In this document: piece by piece, positions 30,089-41,132 of the stretch | Layout: each line of letters starts with the position of its first letter | Numbering within the stretch: position 1 is the first letter of the stretch | From: Paraburkholderia hiiakae | GTDB taxonomy: Bacteria; Pseudomonadota; Gammaproteobacteria; Burkholderiales; Burkholderiaceae | Assembly: GCF_904848665.1 (NCBI RefSeq) | Contig: NZ_CAJHCQ010000007.1 | Location: forward strand, 1-64,000 | Reading direction: 5' to 3' | Length of the DNA stretch: 64,000 nucleotides | The notes under the pieces: generated by a model | Seen by the model: only the letters and a program-made list of their open reading frames with translations | The model's database searches: none | Told to the model about the DNA's origin: nothing | Program-made: the position numbers and the translations under genes

Positions 30089-30117
30089 AAAAACGGCTGA
30101 AGCGCAGCTTCAGCCGT
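30086..30117 (-). terminator. Terminator of the mdtABC operon
   Basis: An 11-bp stem (30093-30103 with 30107-30117) and a 3-nt loop. Read on the minus strand it is followed by seven T. It lies 25 nt after the last RND gene; on the plus strand it could also stop the DUF1232 transcript, though without a T run. Confidence 0.85.
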
Positions 30118-30141
30118 CTTCCAGTGCGCTAACGCCACTGC

Positions 30142-33100
30142 TTATTCCACTTGAGCCGACGGTGCCCCGCGCCCGCGCTTCGCATCCCACCACACGCGCA
30201 GCCGGTCCATGTACAGGTACACCACCGGCGTCGTATAGAGCGTGAGCATCTGGCTCACGATCAGCCCACCCACGATCGAAATACCGAGCGGCGCACGCAA
30301 CTCCGCGCCTTCGCCGCGCCCGAACGCGAGCGGCAGCGCACCCAGCAGTGCTGCGCAGGTCGTCATCATGATCGGCCGGAAGCGCAAGAGACACGCCTGA
30401 TGGATCGCATCGCGCGAACTCAATCCCTGTCGGGAAGCCTCGATCGCGAAATCCACCATCATGATGGCGTTCTTCTTCACGATACCGATCAGCAGAATCA
30501 CGCCGATCAGCGCGATGATGCTGAACTCCGTCTTGAAGAGCAGCAGCGCGAGCAGGGCGCCCACGCCCGCCGAGGGCAAGGTGGAGAGAATCGTGAGCGG
30601 GTGGATGTAGCTCTCGTACAGAATGCCCAGCACGATGTACACGGCCGCGAGCGCCGCGAGAATCAGCAGCGGCTGGTTGTCGAGCGACTGCTGGAACGCC
30701 TGCGCCGTGCCCTGGAAGCTGCCGTGAATCGTCGCGGGCATGCCGATCTCGCCCATCGTGTCGTAGATCGCGGCGGTCGCGTCGGAGAGCGACTTGCCGG
30801 GCGGCAGGTTGAACGAGATCGTCGAGGCCACGAACTGGCTCTGGTGATTCACCGAAAGCGGTGTCGTGCCGGGGCCGAACGAGGCGATCGACGACAGCGG
30901 CACCATGGTTTCCTTCGATGTCGACACCGCCGCGCCCGACGACGCGCTCGACTTGCCGCTCGCGGCGAGCGAGTTGGTCGCGAGGTTGCGCGCGGAGTCG
31001 GCGGCGATGGCCGCGGCGCTCGATGTCGTAGTGGCGGCTGTGCCGCCCGTCGAGGCGGTGGTCGGGCCGCTCACCGTGCCCGCCGTTGCGTTGGTGCTCT
31101 GCGCGCCGCTCGCCGTGCCGCCCGAGGTGCTCACCCAGATCTCGTTGAGCATGGTCGGGCTCTGCCAGTACTGCGGCGCGACTTCCATCACCACGTGGTA
31201 CTGGTTGAGCGGGTTGTAGATCGTCGAGACCTGGCGCTGTCCGAACGCGTCGTAAAGCGTGTTGTCGATCTGCGAGGGCGTGATGTTCAGCCGAGCGGCG
31301 CTTGCGCGGTCGATGTTGATCATCGACTCGAGGCCGCCTTGCTGCTGGTCCGAATTCACGTCGGCGAGTTCGGGGCGCGCCTGCAGCGCCTCGGTGAGCT
31401 TCGGCCCCCACTTGTAGAGGTCGGCGGTGTTGTCGGCGAGCAGCGTGAACTGGTACTGCGCGTTCGACTGCCGGCCGCCCACGCGAATATCTTGCACCGC
31501 TTGCAGGAAGGTGCGCGCGCCCGCCACGTTCGAGAGCGGCCCGCGCAGTTGAGCGATGACTTCATCGGCAGAAAGCTTGCGCTCGCTCTTGGGCTTGAGC
31601 GAGACGAACATGAAGCCCGAATTGGTCGCGCGCCCGCCTGAGAAACCCGCGACGGAGTCGACCGCCGGGTTCGCCTGCACGATACGCATCATCTCGGCGA
31701 ACTTCACCTTCATCGCCTGAAACGAGGTGGCCTGGTCGGCCTGGATGCCGCCGATCAGGCGCCCCGTGTCCTGCTGCGGGAAGAAGCCCTTGGGCACGAT
31801 CACGTAGAGCGCGACGTTCAGCGCGATGGTCGCGATGAGCGTGAGCAGGATGACGAACGGATGCGCCAGCGCCCAGCCGAGCGTGCGCTCGTAGCCGCCC
31901 TGCATGCGCAGGAAGCCGCGTTCGAGCCACTGCGCGAAGCGGCCTTCTTCTTTCTTCTCGTGCGCTTCTTCGAGCAGGCGCGAGCACATCATCGGCGTGA
32001 GCGTGAGCGAGACGGCCAGCGACACCGCAATGGCGAGCGAGAGCGTGAGCGCGAATTCGCGGAAGAGGCGCCCGACAATGCCGCCCATCAGCAGAATAGG
32101 CAGGAACACGGCGACGAGCGACACGCTGATCGAGAGCACCGTGAAACCCACCTCGCGCGCGCCGAGGAGCGCCGCCTTCATGCGCGGCACGCCGTTCTCG
32201 ATATGCCGCGAGATGTTCTCGAGCACGACGATGGCGTCGTCCACGACGAAGCCCGTCGCGATGGTGAGCGCCATGAGCGAGAGGTTGTCGAGCGAGAAGC
32301 CCATCAGGTACATGGCCGCGAAAGTGCCGATGATCGAGATGGGCACGGCCACGCTCGGAATCAGCGTCGCACGCCAGTTGCGCAGGAACAGGAACACCAC
32401 CATCACGACGAGCGCCACGGCGATCATGAGCGTGCGTTCGGTGTCCTTGAGCGAGGAGCGGATCGTGACCGAGCGGTCGGACGTCGGGATCACTTCGACG
32501 TCGGCGGGCAGCGATGCTTTCAACTGCGGCAGCATCTCGATCACGCGGTCCACGGTCTCGATGATGTTCGCGCCTGGCTGGCGGTAGAGGATCACGAGCA
32601 CCGAGCGCTTGCCGTTGGCGAGACCGATGTTGCGCAGGTCTTCCACCGAATCGACCACTTCGCTCACGTCCGAGAGCTTCACGCCCGCGCCGTTGCGGTA
32701 GGCGATCACGAGATCCTTGTACTGGCTCGCCTTGCTCGCCTGGTCGTTGGTGTAGAGCTGAAAGCGCTGCGGGCCGAACTCGATATCGCCCTTCGGACTG
32801 TTCGCGTTGGCCGAGGCGAGCGCCGCGCGCACGTCTTCGAGGCCGATGCCGTAGTGAAAGAGTGCGTGCGGCTCCAGCTCCACGCGCACGGCCGGGTTCG
32901 CCGAGCCGCTCACGTCGACTTCGCCCACGCCGTCCACCTGCGAGAGCGATTGCTGCAGCACCGTGGCCGCCGAGTCGTAGAGCTGGCCCGCGGTGAGCGT
33001 GGGCGAGGTGAGCGCGAGAATCAGGATCGGCGCGTCGGCAGGGTTGACCTTGTGGTAGGTCGGGTTCTGCCGCAGGCTCGTGGGCAGGTCGGCGCGCGCG

Positions 33101-33441
33101 GCGTTGATCGCCGCCTGCACGTCGCGCGCGGCGCCGTCGATGTCGCGGTTCAGACCGAATTGCAGCGTGATGCGCGTGCTGCCCACCGAGCTTTGCGAGG
33201 TCATCTCCGTGACGTCGGCGATCGAGCCCAGGTGCCGCTCCAGCGGGCTCGCCACGCTGGTCGCCACGGTTTCGGGGCTCGCGCCCGGCAACGTGGCCTG
33301 CACGGAGATGGTGGGAAAGTCCACCTGCGGCAGGGGCGCGACCGGCAGCTTCGTGAACGCGAAGAGGCCGGCCAGCGCAATGCCAATGGCGAGCAGCGTG
33401 GTCGCGACGGGGCGGGAGATGAACGGGCGCGAGAGATTCAT
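30142..33441 (-). CDS. mdtC: RND multidrug efflux permease, MdtC-like
   Basis: 1099-residue HAE1/MdtBC-type RND pump subunit starting [18 protein letters not shown]. The proton-relay Asp pair in TM4 is present ([12 protein letters not shown]). It is longer than MdtC (about 1025) because of a roughly 75-residue Ser/Thr/Ala-rich insert in the second periplasmic region (about residues 768-842, DNA about 30915-31137). It lies 4 nt after mdtB. MdtB and MdtC form a mixed trimer that exports bile salts, novobiocin and similar drugs in enterics; the substrates here are unknown. Confidence 0.87.
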   Translation of the reverse strand: MNLSRPFISRPVATTLLAIGIALAGLFAFTKLPVAPLPQVDFPTISVQATLPGASPETVATSVASPLERHLGSIADVTEMTSQSSVGSTRITLQFGLNRDIDGAARDVQAAINAARADLPTSLRQNPTYHKVNPADAPILILALTSPTLTAGQLYDSAATVLQQSLSQVDGVGEVDVSGSANPAVRVELEPHALFHYGIGLEDVRAALASANANSPKGDIEFGPQRFQLYTNDQASKASQYKDLVIAYRNGAGVKLSDVSEVVDSVEDLRNIGLANGKRSVLVILYRQPGANIIETVDRVIEMLPQLKASLPADVEVIPTSDRSVTIRSSLKDTERTLMIAVALVVMVVFLFLRNWRATLIPSVAVPISIIGTFAAMYLMGFSLDNLSLMALTIATGFVVDDAIVVLENISRHIENGVPRMKAALLGAREVGFTVLSISVSLVAVFLPILLMGGIVGRLFREFALTLSLAIAVSLAVSLTLTPMMCSRLLEEAHEKKEEGRFAQWLERGFLRMQGGYERTLGWALAHPFVILLTLIATIALNVALYVIVPKGFFPQQDTGRLIGGIQADQATSFQAMKVKFAEMMRIVQANPAVDSVAGFSGGRATNSGFMFVSLKPKSERKLSADEVIAQLRGPLSNVAGARTFLQAVQDIRVGGRQSNAQYQFTLLADNTADLYKWGPKLTEALQARPELADVNSDQQQGGLESMINIDRASAARLNITPSQIDNTLYDAFGQRQVSTIYNPLNQYHVVMEVAPQYWQSPTMLNEIWVSTSGGTASGAQSTNATAGTVSGPTTASTGGTAATTTSSAAAIAADSARNLATNSLAASGKSSASSGAAVSTSKETMVPLSSIASFGPGTTPLSVNHQSQFVASTISFNLPPGKSLSDATAAIYDTMGEIGMPATIHGSFQGTAQAFQQSLDNQPLLILAALAAVYIVLGILYESYIHPLTILSTLPSAGVGALLALLLFKTEFSIIALIGVILLIGIVKKNAIMMVDFAIEASRQGLSSRDAIHQACLLRFRPIMMTTCAALLGALPLAFGRGEGAELRAPLGISIVGGLIVSQMLTLYTTPVVYLYMDRLRVWWDAKRGRGAPSAQVE

Positions 33442-33445
33442 CGCG

Positions 33446-36400
33446 TCAGTTCTCCGTCGATGACGAGGTCGCGCTGTGCGAACCGCCGCCGAAGCGCTGG
33501 CGCAGACGCTGCGCGATCCGGTCGAACGCGAGATAGATCACGGGCGTCGTGAAGAGGGTGAGCGCCTGGCTCACGATCAGCCCGCCTGCAATCGCGATGC
33601 CGAGCGGACGGCGCAGCTCGCTCCCCGCGCCGTAGCCGAGGATCAGCGGCACGGCGCCGAGCAGGGCCGCCATCGTCGTCATCATGATCGGGCGAAAGCG
33701 CAACAGACACGCCTGGTAGATCGCCTCGCGCGGCGGCTTGCCTTCGTGGCGCTCGGCCTCGAGCGCGAAGTCGATCATCATGATGGCGTTCTTCTTCACG
33801 ATGCCGATCAACAGCACGATGCCGATGATGCCGATGATGTCGAGGTCGTGCCCGGTCAGGATGAGCGCGAGCAGCGCGCCGATCCCGGCCGATGGCAGGG
33901 TGGAGAGAATCGTGATGGGATGCACGAAGCTCTCGTAGAGCACGCCGAGCACGATGTACATCGTGACGATGGCCGCGAGAATCAGGAACAGCTCGTTGGA
34001 CAGCGACGCCTGGAACGCGAGCGCCGCGCCCTGGAAGCGCGTCTGGAACGAGCCCGGCAGGCCGATGTCCTTTTCCGCCTGCTGGATCGCCTTGACCGCC
34101 GCGCCGAGCGAGGAGCCCGGCGCCAGGTTGAACGAGACTGTCGTGGCCGGGAACTGCGAGAGATGCGAGACGAGCAGCGGCGCCGGCCGCTCGTGGAACT
34201 TCGCGATGGCCGAGAGCGGCACCTGGCCCGTGCTGGAGGTCGAGGAGGGCAGGTAGATCGAGTTCAGCGCGTCGGTGTAGTGCTGCAGCACCGGGTCGGC
34301 TTCGAGAATCACGCGGTACTGGTTCGACTGCGTGAAGATCGTCGAGATGATGCGCTGGCCGTAGGCGTCGTAGAGCGCGTTGTCCACCGTCGCGGGCGTG
34401 ATGCCGTAGCGCGCGGCGCTCGCGCGGTCGATCTCGATGAACACGGAGCTGCCCTGGTCCTGCAGGTCGGTCGCCACATCGGCGAGTTCGGGCAGTTGCT
34501 GCAAACGTTGCACGAGCTTCGGCACCCAGGTCGTGAAGTCCTGAATGTTCGGCGTAGTGAGCATGAACTGATACTGCGTCGGGCTCACCGTCGAGTCGAT
34601 CGTGAGGTCCTGCACCGGCTGCATGTAGAGCGTCGCGCCTGGCACGTGGGCCACGCTCTTTTGCAGGTCGCGGATGATCTCGCTAGCCGTTTCGCTGCGG
34701 TCGTCGCGCGGCTTCAGGTTGATGAGCATGCGACCGCTGTTGAGCGTGATATTGGTGCCGTCCACGCCGATGAACGAGGTGAGGCTTTCGACGTTCTCGT
34801 TCTTGAGGATCTCCGCGGCGAGTGCCTGCTGGCGCTGTGCCATCGACGCATAGGACACCGATTGCGGCATCTGCGTAATGGCCTGGATCACGCCCGTGTC
34901 CTGCACGGGGAAGAAGCCCTTGGGCACGATCACATAAAGAATGCCGGTGAGCACGAGCGTGATGAGGAACGCGATCATCGTGAGCCGCTGGCGTGCGAGC
35001 ACCCATTCGAGCGCCACGCCGTAGCGGCCGATCACATAGTCGAAGAACGCATGCACGCGCGCCTCGAAGCGGTGGCTTTCGGGCGGCGGCGTGTGGCGCA
35101 GCATCTTCGCGCACATCATCGGCACGAGCGTGAGCGAGACCACGGCCGAAATCACGATCGTCACCGCGAGCGTGATGGCGAACTCGTGGAAGAGGCGGCC
35201 GACCACGTCGCCCATGAACAGCAGCGGAATCAGCACGGCGATCAGCGACACCGTCAGCGAGATGATGGTGAAGCCGATCTGCTTCGAGCCCTTGAGCGCG
35301 GCTTCGAGCGGTGTTTCACCGTCCTCGACGTAGCGCGCGATGTTCTCGATCATGACGATGGCGTCGTCCACCACGAAGCCGGTCGCGATGGTGAGCGCCA
35401 TGAGCGAGAGGTTATCGAGCGAGAAGCCGCACAGATACATGACCGCGAGCGTGCCGATGAGCGAGAGCGGCACGGAAAGGCTCGGAATGATCGTGGCGTA
35501 GATGTTCGCGAGGAACAGGTACATCACGAGCACGACGAGCACCACCGACATCAGCAGCTCGAACTGCACGTCGCGTACCGAGGCGCGGATCGTGGTCGTG
35601 CGGTCGGTGACGATCTGCACGTCGAGCGAGGAGGGCAGCGCTTCCTGCAACTGCGGCAGGAGCGCCTTGATGCTGTCCACCACCTGGATCACGTTCGCGC
35701 CCGGCTGGCGCTGCACGTTCAGGATGATCGCGGGCGTGCCGTCCGCCCACGCGCCGAGCTTGGTGTTCTCCGCGCCCTGCACGATGTTCGCGACATCCGT
35801 GAGCATGACGGGGCGGCCGTTGCGGTAGGCGATCACGGCGTCTTTGTACGCGTCGGCGTCGGTCAGCTGGTCGTTCGCGTTGATCGTGTAGGCGCGCGTG
35901 GGGCCGTCGAAGCTGCCCTTCGGCGTGTTCACGTTCAGGTTCGAAATGCTCGTGCGCAGGTCGTCGAGATTCAGGCCGTAGGCCGCGAGCGCGCGCGGGT
36001 TCGCCTGGATGCGCACCGCGGGGCGCTGGCCGCCCGACAGGCTCACGAGGCCCACGCCCGCCACCTGCGAGATTTTCTGTGCGAGGCGCGTGTCGGCGAG
36101 ATCCTGGATCTGCGTGAGCGGCAGCGTTTTCGAGGTGATGGCGAGCGTCAGGATCGGCGCGTCGGCGGGGTTCACCTTGGCGTAGATCGGCGGCGCGGGC
36201 AGGTCCGAGGGCAGCAGGTTGCCGGCCGCGTTGATGGCGGCCTGCACTTCCTGCTCGGCCACGTCGAGCGGCAGGTCGAGGCTGAACTGCAGCGTGATGA
36301 CCGAGGAGCCCGCCGAGCTTTGCGACGACATCTGGTTGAGCGACGGCATCTGGCCGAACTGGCGCTCGAGCGGCGCGGTGACCGAGGACGTCATCACGTC

Positions 36401-36568
36401 CGGACTCGCCCCCGGGTAGAAGGTCTGCACCTGGATGGTCGGGTAATCGACTTCGGGCAGGGCGGAAAGCGGCAGAAAGCGCAGCGCGACGAGACCGACC
36501 AGCATGATCGCCGCCATGAGCAGCGCCGTGCCGACCGGCCGCAGGATAAAGGCGCGGGATGGATTCAT
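33446..36568 (-). CDS. mdtB: RND multidrug efflux permease, MdtB-like
   Basis: 1040 residues, the length of MdtB, starting [20 protein letters not shown]. It has the RND repeat structure with twelve membrane helices, the TM4 relay pair in [12 protein letters not shown], and the family string [10 protein letters not shown] in the second half. It partners the downstream MdtC-like subunit and the upstream MdtA-like adaptor; gaps are 6 and 4 nt, so the three are one operon. No outer membrane TolC-type gene adjoins it. Confidence 0.9.
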   Translation of the reverse strand: MNPSRAFILRPVGTALLMAAIMLVGLVALRFLPLSALPEVDYPTIQVQTFYPGASPDVMTSSVTAPLERQFGQMPSLNQMSSQSSAGSSVITLQFSLDLPLDVAEQEVQAAINAAGNLLPSDLPAPPIYAKVNPADAPILTLAITSKTLPLTQIQDLADTRLAQKISQVAGVGLVSLSGGQRPAVRIQANPRALAAYGLNLDDLRTSISNLNVNTPKGSFDGPTRAYTINANDQLTDADAYKDAVIAYRNGRPVMLTDVANIVQGAENTKLGAWADGTPAIILNVQRQPGANVIQVVDSIKALLPQLQEALPSSLDVQIVTDRTTTIRASVRDVQFELLMSVVLVVLVMYLFLANIYATIIPSLSVPLSLIGTLAVMYLCGFSLDNLSLMALTIATGFVVDDAIVMIENIARYVEDGETPLEAALKGSKQIGFTIISLTVSLIAVLIPLLFMGDVVGRLFHEFAITLAVTIVISAVVSLTLVPMMCAKMLRHTPPPESHRFEARVHAFFDYVIGRYGVALEWVLARQRLTMIAFLITLVLTGILYVIVPKGFFPVQDTGVIQAITQMPQSVSYASMAQRQQALAAEILKNENVESLTSFIGVDGTNITLNSGRMLINLKPRDDRSETASEIIRDLQKSVAHVPGATLYMQPVQDLTIDSTVSPTQYQFMLTTPNIQDFTTWVPKLVQRLQQLPELADVATDLQDQGSSVFIEIDRASAARYGITPATVDNALYDAYGQRIISTIFTQSNQYRVILEADPVLQHYTDALNSIYLPSSTSSTGQVPLSAIAKFHERPAPLLVSHLSQFPATTVSFNLAPGSSLGAAVKAIQQAEKDIGLPGSFQTRFQGAALAFQASLSNELFLILAAIVTMYIVLGVLYESFVHPITILSTLPSAGIGALLALILTGHDLDIIGIIGIVLLIGIVKKNAIMMIDFALEAERHEGKPPREAIYQACLLRFRPIMMTTMAALLGAVPLILGYGAGSELRRPLGIAIAGGLIVSQALTLFTTPVIYLAFDRIAQRLRQRFGGGSHSATSSSTEN

Positions 36569-36574
36569 GCTGGC

Positions 36575-37930
36575 TTACTGGGCTTGCGTCTGCGATGCGT
36601 GGCGGTGGCCATGACGCGCGCCCGAGGCCGCACCGGCCCACGATGCGCCTTTCGCGCCGGATGCGCCTTTCGCGTGCTGCGGGTGCTCGGCGGGAATCGT
36701 GATCTTCGCGCCTTCGCGCAGACGGTCGGAGCCGTCGGTCACCACGCGCTCGCCCACGGCGAGGCCCGAAGCGATGCTGGTGCGTTCGGCGTCGACGGGC
36801 CCGACCTTCACGAGCCGCACGCTCACCGTGTTGTCAGGCTTCGCGACATAGACGTATTGCCCCTGCGAGCCGTTGAGCACGGCCGAAGTGGGCACGATCA
36901 CGGTGTCGTGGAGCGTATCGACGAGCAGGCGTGCGTTGACGAACTGGTTCGGGAAGAGCCCCTGCTCGTGGTTCGTGAAGCTCGCGCGCAGCTTGACGGT
37001 GCCGGTCGTGGTGTCGATCTGGTTGTCGATGGTCTGCAGCGACCCGGCTTCCAGCATCGTGGCGTTGCTGCGGTCATAGGCCGTGACCGGCATTTTCGTG
37101 CCCGCGCGCAGCTGCTTCATGATGGGCGGCAGGTTGTCCTCCGAAGTCGTGAAGATCACGCTGATCGGCTCGAGCTGCGTGAGCACGACGATGCCGTTGG
37201 TGTCGCTGGGTGTCACGTAGTTGCCCGGATCGACCTGGCGCAGGCCCACGCGGCCCGACACCGGCGCGATGATCCGCGCGTAGGTGAGGTCGAGCTTGTA
37301 GGTATCGACGTTGGCCTGATCGGACTTGACGGTGCCCTCGTACTGCTTGACGAGCGATGCCTGCGTGTCGACCTGCTGGCTCGCGATCGAGTCTTGCGAG
37401 AGCAGCGTCTGATAGCGCTTGAGGTCGAGGCGCGCCGTGGCGAGCAGCGCCTGGTCGCGGGCGAGCTGGCCTTCGGCGTTGGCGAGCGAAATCTGGTACG
37501 GGCGCGGGTCGATCTGTGCGAGCACGTCGCCCTTTTTCACCATCTGGCCTTCCTGGAAGTACACGTCCTGAAGCGTGCCGGATAGTTGTGTGCGCACCGT
37601 GATGTCGGCAAGCGGCGTGACCGTGCCGAGCGCGGTGATGACGATGGGCATATCGCCGGCCTGGGCGATCGCCACGCTCACCGGTTGAGGCAGGTTGGCC
37701 ATGGCGCCCGGGCCGCCGTGACGCATGCGCGCGCCGGCCGCCGATGATGCGTTGCCGCCCGAGAGCGCCTTGTTCCACGGTTGCCAGCGTGCGAGCACGA
37801 TGCCGGCGATCACGATGACCACACCCAGCGCGATGAACTTGCCCTTGCTGCGCCTCGCGGCGACCGGAGCGGGGGACTGCGGCGTCGTTTCTTTACGGGA
37901 GGAATCCGGGCGCTTTTCTTGTTGATCCAT
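36575..37930 (-). CDS. mdtA: RND efflux periplasmic adaptor, MdtA-like
   Basis: 451-residue membrane fusion protein. An N-terminal anchor helix (about 31-47) follows a polar, basic cytosolic start. The lipoyl/barrel parts show PVSVAIAQAGDMPIVITALG, GTLQDVYFQEGQMVKKGDVLAQID and GRVGLRQVDPGNYV. The C-terminal tail is rich in Gly, Ala, His and Lys. It links the MdtBC pump to an outer membrane channel. It is the first gene of the operon; no regulator is adjacent in the same direction. Confidence 0.9.
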   Translation of the reverse strand: MDQQEKRPDSSRKETTPQSPAPVAARRSKGKFIALGVVIVIAGIVLARWQPWNKALSGGNASSAAGARMRHGGPGAMANLPQPVSVAIAQAGDMPIVITALGTVTPLADITVRTQLSGTLQDVYFQEGQMVKKGDVLAQIDPRPYQISLANAEGQLARDQALLATARLDLKRYQTLLSQDSIASQQVDTQASLVKQYEGTVKSDQANVDTYKLDLTYARIIAPVSGRVGLRQVDPGNYVTPSDTNGIVVLTQLEPISVIFTTSEDNLPPIMKQLRAGTKMPVTAYDRSNATMLEAGSLQTIDNQIDTTTGTVKLRASFTNHEQGLFPNQFVNARLLVDTLHDTVIVPTSAVLNGSQGQYVYVAKPDNTVSVRLVKVGPVDAERTSIASGLAVGERVVTDGSDRLREGAKITIPAEHPQHAKGASGAKGASWAGAASGARHGHRHASQTQAQ

Positions 37931-38289
37931 CGGTCAGGTCGGTAACGGGTTCTCGAAGGCTCTAGGCTGAGCGGATTATGTGATGCCGGCCGCGAAGCGC
38001 ACGGCGCCGGCGTAGCGGACGCGCTGCGATGCTACGCACGTCGTACGCAAGCAAGATGTCAGGGCTGGCCCCGCTCTGGCGCAAATACCGCGCCCTGAGA
38101 CCACGGGCATGGGCGGCTTCACTGGCGGCTGGCTGGCGTTGCGCACGCAGGGCGGCGCAGCAGCCCCTTGGCGCCAAAAAGCATGATGCTACGTTGCCCG
38201 CTTCGTTACAGTCCAGTGCAGTTTCTTTCGAGACGTTACGAGCGTTACATGCGTCGTGTGCTTTTTGTAATGCGAGGGCGCTCGCGTTG
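37931..38289. other. Intergenic region upstream of mdtA
   Basis: No coding gene, repeat or clear hairpin is supported. It should carry the mdtABC promoter and the end of the IclR transcript, but I see no convincing -35/-10 pair or terminator. Confidence 0.5.
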
Positions 38290-39126
38290 TCAGGTTGAAT
38301 GGGGCAGACGCAGGGCGCCGCCAATTTCGTCGACGATGCGTCCGACACATTCGCGCATCAGCGGCACGACGTGAGCGACAAGCCACTCGCGCGTGCACTG
38401 CTGCGAGGCGCCGCCGCAGTTGATGGCGTAGATCTCGTCGTTGGGACCGGCGAACGCCGTGGCAATGGCGTTGAGCCCCTCGTGCCATTCGCCGATCGCG
38501 AGCGCGTACCCGTGGACGGTGGTCTCGGCGAGCGCGGCGTCGAGACGGCTGCCGAAAACGCCCCAGTCGTTGCCGCTCGAGGTCTGCAGCGCGGCGGTGA
38601 GTTCGGCGCGCGCGTGCGGATCGAGCGCAGCGAGGTACGCGCGCCCGACGGCGGTGCGGCCCATGTCGATGCGCGAGCCGACCTCGAGGCGCGTGACGAG
38701 CACGGCGGTGCGCGGGCGGATCGCGTCGATCACCACCATGTCCAGACGGTCGCGCACGGTGAGGTGCACCGAGAGCGCGGTGCGCTCGGCGAGCCGCGTG
38801 AGAAAAGGCCGTGCGCGGCTGCGGATGTCGGAGTTGCGCAAAAAGCCGTTGGAGAGCTCCAGCACCGATGACGTGAGCACGAAGCGTTCGCTGTCGGGCA
38901 GCCGGGCGAGAAAGCCCGTGCTCACGAGCGTGCCGGTGAGCCGCGAAAGCGTGGGCTTGGGAATGCCGGTCAGCTCGGTCAGTTCGCGGTTGCTGAGCGG
39001 CGCGTCGGCAACTGCGACGCAGCGCAGCACGGCGAGACCGCGCGCGAGCGCGGTCACTTCGTCAGCGCCACCGTCTTTGTCGCGTGGGGTTTCATCGGAA
39101 TGGCGGGATTCGGGTGCCGAAGTCAT
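38290..39126 (-). CDS. IclR family transcriptional regulator
   Basis: 278 residues. The winged helix-turn-helix is at about 25-90 (LSNRELTELTGIPKPTLSRL) and the C-terminal IclR effector domain at about 95-265 (RSRARPFLTRLAERTALSVH and GYALAIGEWHEGLNAIATAF). This family controls catabolic genes, often aromatic or acid degradation, and commonly represses itself. No catabolic operon adjoins it, so its targets are unknown. A triple heptamer repeat lies 24 nt upstream of its start. Confidence 0.88.
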   Translation of the reverse strand: MTSAPESRHSDETPRDKDGGADEVTALARGLAVLRCVAVADAPLSNRELTELTGIPKPTLSRLTGTLVSTGFLARLPDSERFVLTSSVLELSNGFLRNSDIRSRARPFLTRLAERTALSVHLTVRDRLDMVVIDAIRPRTAVLVTRLEVGSRIDMGRTAVGRAYLAALDPHARAELTAALQTSSGNDWGVFGSRLDAALAETTVHGYALAIGEWHEGLNAIATAFAGPNDEIYAINCGGASQQCTREWLVAHVVPLMRECVGRIVDEIGGALRLPHST

Positions 39127-39150
39127 TGGCGGGACAATTTTCCGAAACAG

Positions 39151-39171
39151 GATTTCAGATTTCAGATTTCA
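39151..39171 (-). repeat. Triple heptamer repeat upstream of the IclR gene
   Basis: GATTTCA occurs three times in perfect tandem. It lies in the promoter or leader of the minus-strand IclR gene, beside the FACA-like element CCGAAACAGG, and might be its autoregulatory site. Confidence 0.5.
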
Positions 39172-39379
39172 CGCGCGGCGTCGCAAAGGCGACGCGGACT
39201 TGCTGCGCGATACGGCAGTTTGCGTTCGATCAACATTGCGCTCGCTAAATTAGGGCGCAAAATTTCAGACGATTGCAATGGATGCCAGATGCTCGATGAT
39301 TGGCGCATTTTGGCGAGATTTTGCTTGACTTAGTCAGCATGTGGGTAAAAAATGGAACCCGATTTCGGCAATAGGCCAC

Positions 39380-39403
39380 AACCCCGCAACATTGCGGGGT
39401 TTT
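39380..39403 (+). terminator. Terminator-like hairpin 1
   Basis: AACCCCGC / GCGGGGTT, 8 bp with a 6-nt loop, followed by TTT. Confidence 0.65.
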
Positions 39404-39521
39404 AATGTGCTTCTCGATATGCAATTCGCATAATTGCGCATCGTTTTCCATTGGCACGGCTGAGCTGAATACCGCCTCTCAGGTTCTAGCACGGCCCTCG
39501 GAATGGCTAGAACTTTTCAAG

Positions 39522-39551
39522 GCGCCACGTGCAAACGTGGCGCTTTTTTTT
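39522..39551 (+). terminator. Strong terminator at the end of the candidate RNA
   Basis: 8-bp stem GCGCCACG / CGTGGCGC, loop TGCAAA, then eight T (39544-39551). On the minus strand it may also help end the ligase transcript 34 nt downstream of its stop. Confidence 0.85.
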
Positions 39552-39584
39552 CCGCCCGACTGCAAACGGACGAGTCGCAGCCGA

Positions 39585-41132
39585 TCAGGCGACCGCGCCG
39601 CTAAAGCGCTCGCGCAACTCGCGTTTGAGCACCTTGCCAATCGGGCTGCGCGGTAGCGCGTCGACAATCACGACGTCGGCAAGTCGCTGCATTTTCCCCA
39701 ATTGCCCGTTGGCCCAGGCGGTGAGTTCGTCGGCGTTCAATGCCGAATCTGGTTGGAGGGTGACGAATGCCACGGGCGTTTCACCCCAGCGTTGCGACGG
39801 CACGCCAACCACCGCGGATTCAACGACTTCGGGGTGCCGGGCGATCACCTGTTCCAGATCGCTTGGATAAATGTTGAATCCGCCCGAGATGATCATGTCC
39901 TTCTTGCGGTCCATCAGCACGAGAAAGCCGTCTTCGTCGAAACGACCGACGTCCCCGGTTCGAATGAAGCGCCGGCCATCGCTGTCGTGCCACTCGGCTT
40001 GCGCCGTCTTTTCGGGTTGCCGATAGTAGCCGGTCATCATGGCAGGCGAGCGCCCGATGATTTCGCCCGCTTCCCCGGCGGCGACCTCGCGTCCGTCGGC
40101 ATCGATCAGGCGCATTTCATGGCCGTTCAGCGGACGGCCAACCGTGTGCAGCTTGTTGGGATACTCGTCCGCACAAAGCTCGCATGACGCGCCGCCTTCG
40201 GTCATTCCATAGAACTCGGTGAGCTTGCCTGGCCACCTGCGCAGGGCGTCCGCCTTGAGGCCTGCCGGGAACGGAGCACTCGTGCAGAACTTCGCGCGGA
40301 AACTGGACAAGTCGTAGCGATCGAAGTCTGGATGGCCGAGGATGCGCTGGTATTGCACGGGCACCAGCATGGTGTGCGTGACATGCTCGCGCTGGGCAAG
40401 CTCAAGATATTGCCTCGCGTCGAATTTGGGCATGAGGACGACCGTTCCGCCGAGCGCCAGCGTCGGGAAGAAGCTCACTAGCGTGGTGTTCGAATAGAGG
40501 GGCGTCGCAATCAAGGTGACGGCGTCCGGGCCGTATCCGCGCTCTACGCTTCGTAGCGTGTAGGCGTAGCGCATGGCGTGCGACTGGACGATCCCCTTGG
40601 GCGTTCCCGTCGTGCCGGAGGAGTAAATGATGTTGAATGCCCACTCCGGCTGAATCTCCACCTGCGCGGGAGCGGCGCCCACGGGCGCCAGCCAGGCGTC
40701 GTACTGCGCGGCCGCACCGATATTGACGATGCGCAGAGCAGGCGGCAACGTGACGCTCGAAAGCAGTTGGCAGACCGCGTCGTCGGCGAAGAGAATTTGC
40801 GCCCGGGAGTTCTCCAGCATGGCGACGAGGCTGTCCGGATGCGTGGAGGGAGACAGTGGCGCGACCGCCAGTCCTGCTCTGAGTGCGCCGAAGAACACTG
40901 AGGCGTATTGGATGGAACTCGATGCGCAGATCGCAACGACGTCTTCGGGTGACAGTCCATCACGTTGCAGCGCGGCAGCACAGCGGTCGATCATCGCCTG
41001 GAGCGCGGCGAACGTGAGCGTTTCATCGTCGCAGACGATTGCCGCACGCGCGCCGTGTTCCGCCGCCCGTTGGCGAATCATGGCGGTCAAATCGACGAAC
41101 GGTGAATCGGGTGACGGGGACTTCACGGACAT
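39585..41132 (-). CDS. AMP-dependent acyl-CoA synthetase/ligase
   Basis: 515 residues from ATG 41132 (MSVKSPSP) with a GAGG site; the frame is open further but the extension crosses the divergent promoter. It is a class-I adenylate-forming enzyme: P-loop YSSGTTGTPKG near residue 160, YGMTEGG, RTGDVGRFDEDGF, RKKDMIISGGFNIYP and the catalytic Lys in GKVLKRELRE. It activates a carboxylic acid (fatty or aromatic) to the CoA thioester; the substrate cannot be told from sequence. It is divergent from a LysR regulator that may control it. Confidence 0.85.
   Translation of the reverse strand: MSVKSPSPDSPFVDLTAMIRQRAAEHGARAAIVCDDETLTFAALQAMIDRCAAALQRDGLSPEDVVAICASSSIQYASVFFGALRAGLAVAPLSPSTHPDSLVAMLENSRAQILFADDAVCQLLSSVTLPPALRIVNIGAAAQYDAWLAPVGAAPAQVEIQPEWAFNIIYSSGTTGTPKGIVQSHAMRYAYTLRSVERGYGPDAVTLIATPLYSNTTLVSFFPTLALGGTVVLMPKFDARQYLELAQREHVTHTMLVPVQYQRILGHPDFDRYDLSSFRAKFCTSAPFPAGLKADALRRWPGKLTEFYGMTEGGASCELCADEYPNKLHTVGRPLNGHEMRLIDADGREVAAGEAGEIIGRSPAMMTGYYRQPEKTAQAEWHDSDGRRFIRTGDVGRFDEDGFLVLMDRKKDMIISGGFNIYPSDLEQVIARHPEVVESAVVGVPSQRWGETPVAFVTLQPDSALNADELTAWANGQLGKMQRLADVVIVDALPRSPIGKVLKRELRERFSGAVA

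Larger units (their letters stand above)
39360..39551 (+). ncRNA. Candidate small RNA
   Basis: A promoter-like TTGACT (39325-39330), 17 nt, then AAAAAT (39348-39353) precedes it. The region contains hairpins at 39380-39401, 39421-39437 (GCAATT/AATTGC) and 39483-39513 (GTTCTAGC/GCTAGAAC), and ends in the stem GCGCCACG/CGTGGCGC followed by T8. The first hairpin is also terminator-like, so a transcript of about 45 nt or one starting after it are alternatives. No gene on this strand needs these terminators. Confidence 0.45.
39127..39584. other. Long intergenic region with repeats, hairpins and candidate RNA
   Basis: This AT-richer gap holds a triple GATTTCA repeat next to the IclR gene (39151-39171) and at least four hairpins on the plus strand, two followed by T runs (39380-39403, 39522-39551). 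No protein-coding gene is supported. Confidence 0.7.

Noticed and set aside
33476..37585. Very long open frame of 1369 codons on the plus strand, antisense to the mdtABC genes
   Set aside because: Rich in Arg, His, Asp and Glu runs with no fold-like pattern, as typical for the mirror frame of GC-rich genes; the minus-strand RND proteins are unmistakable.
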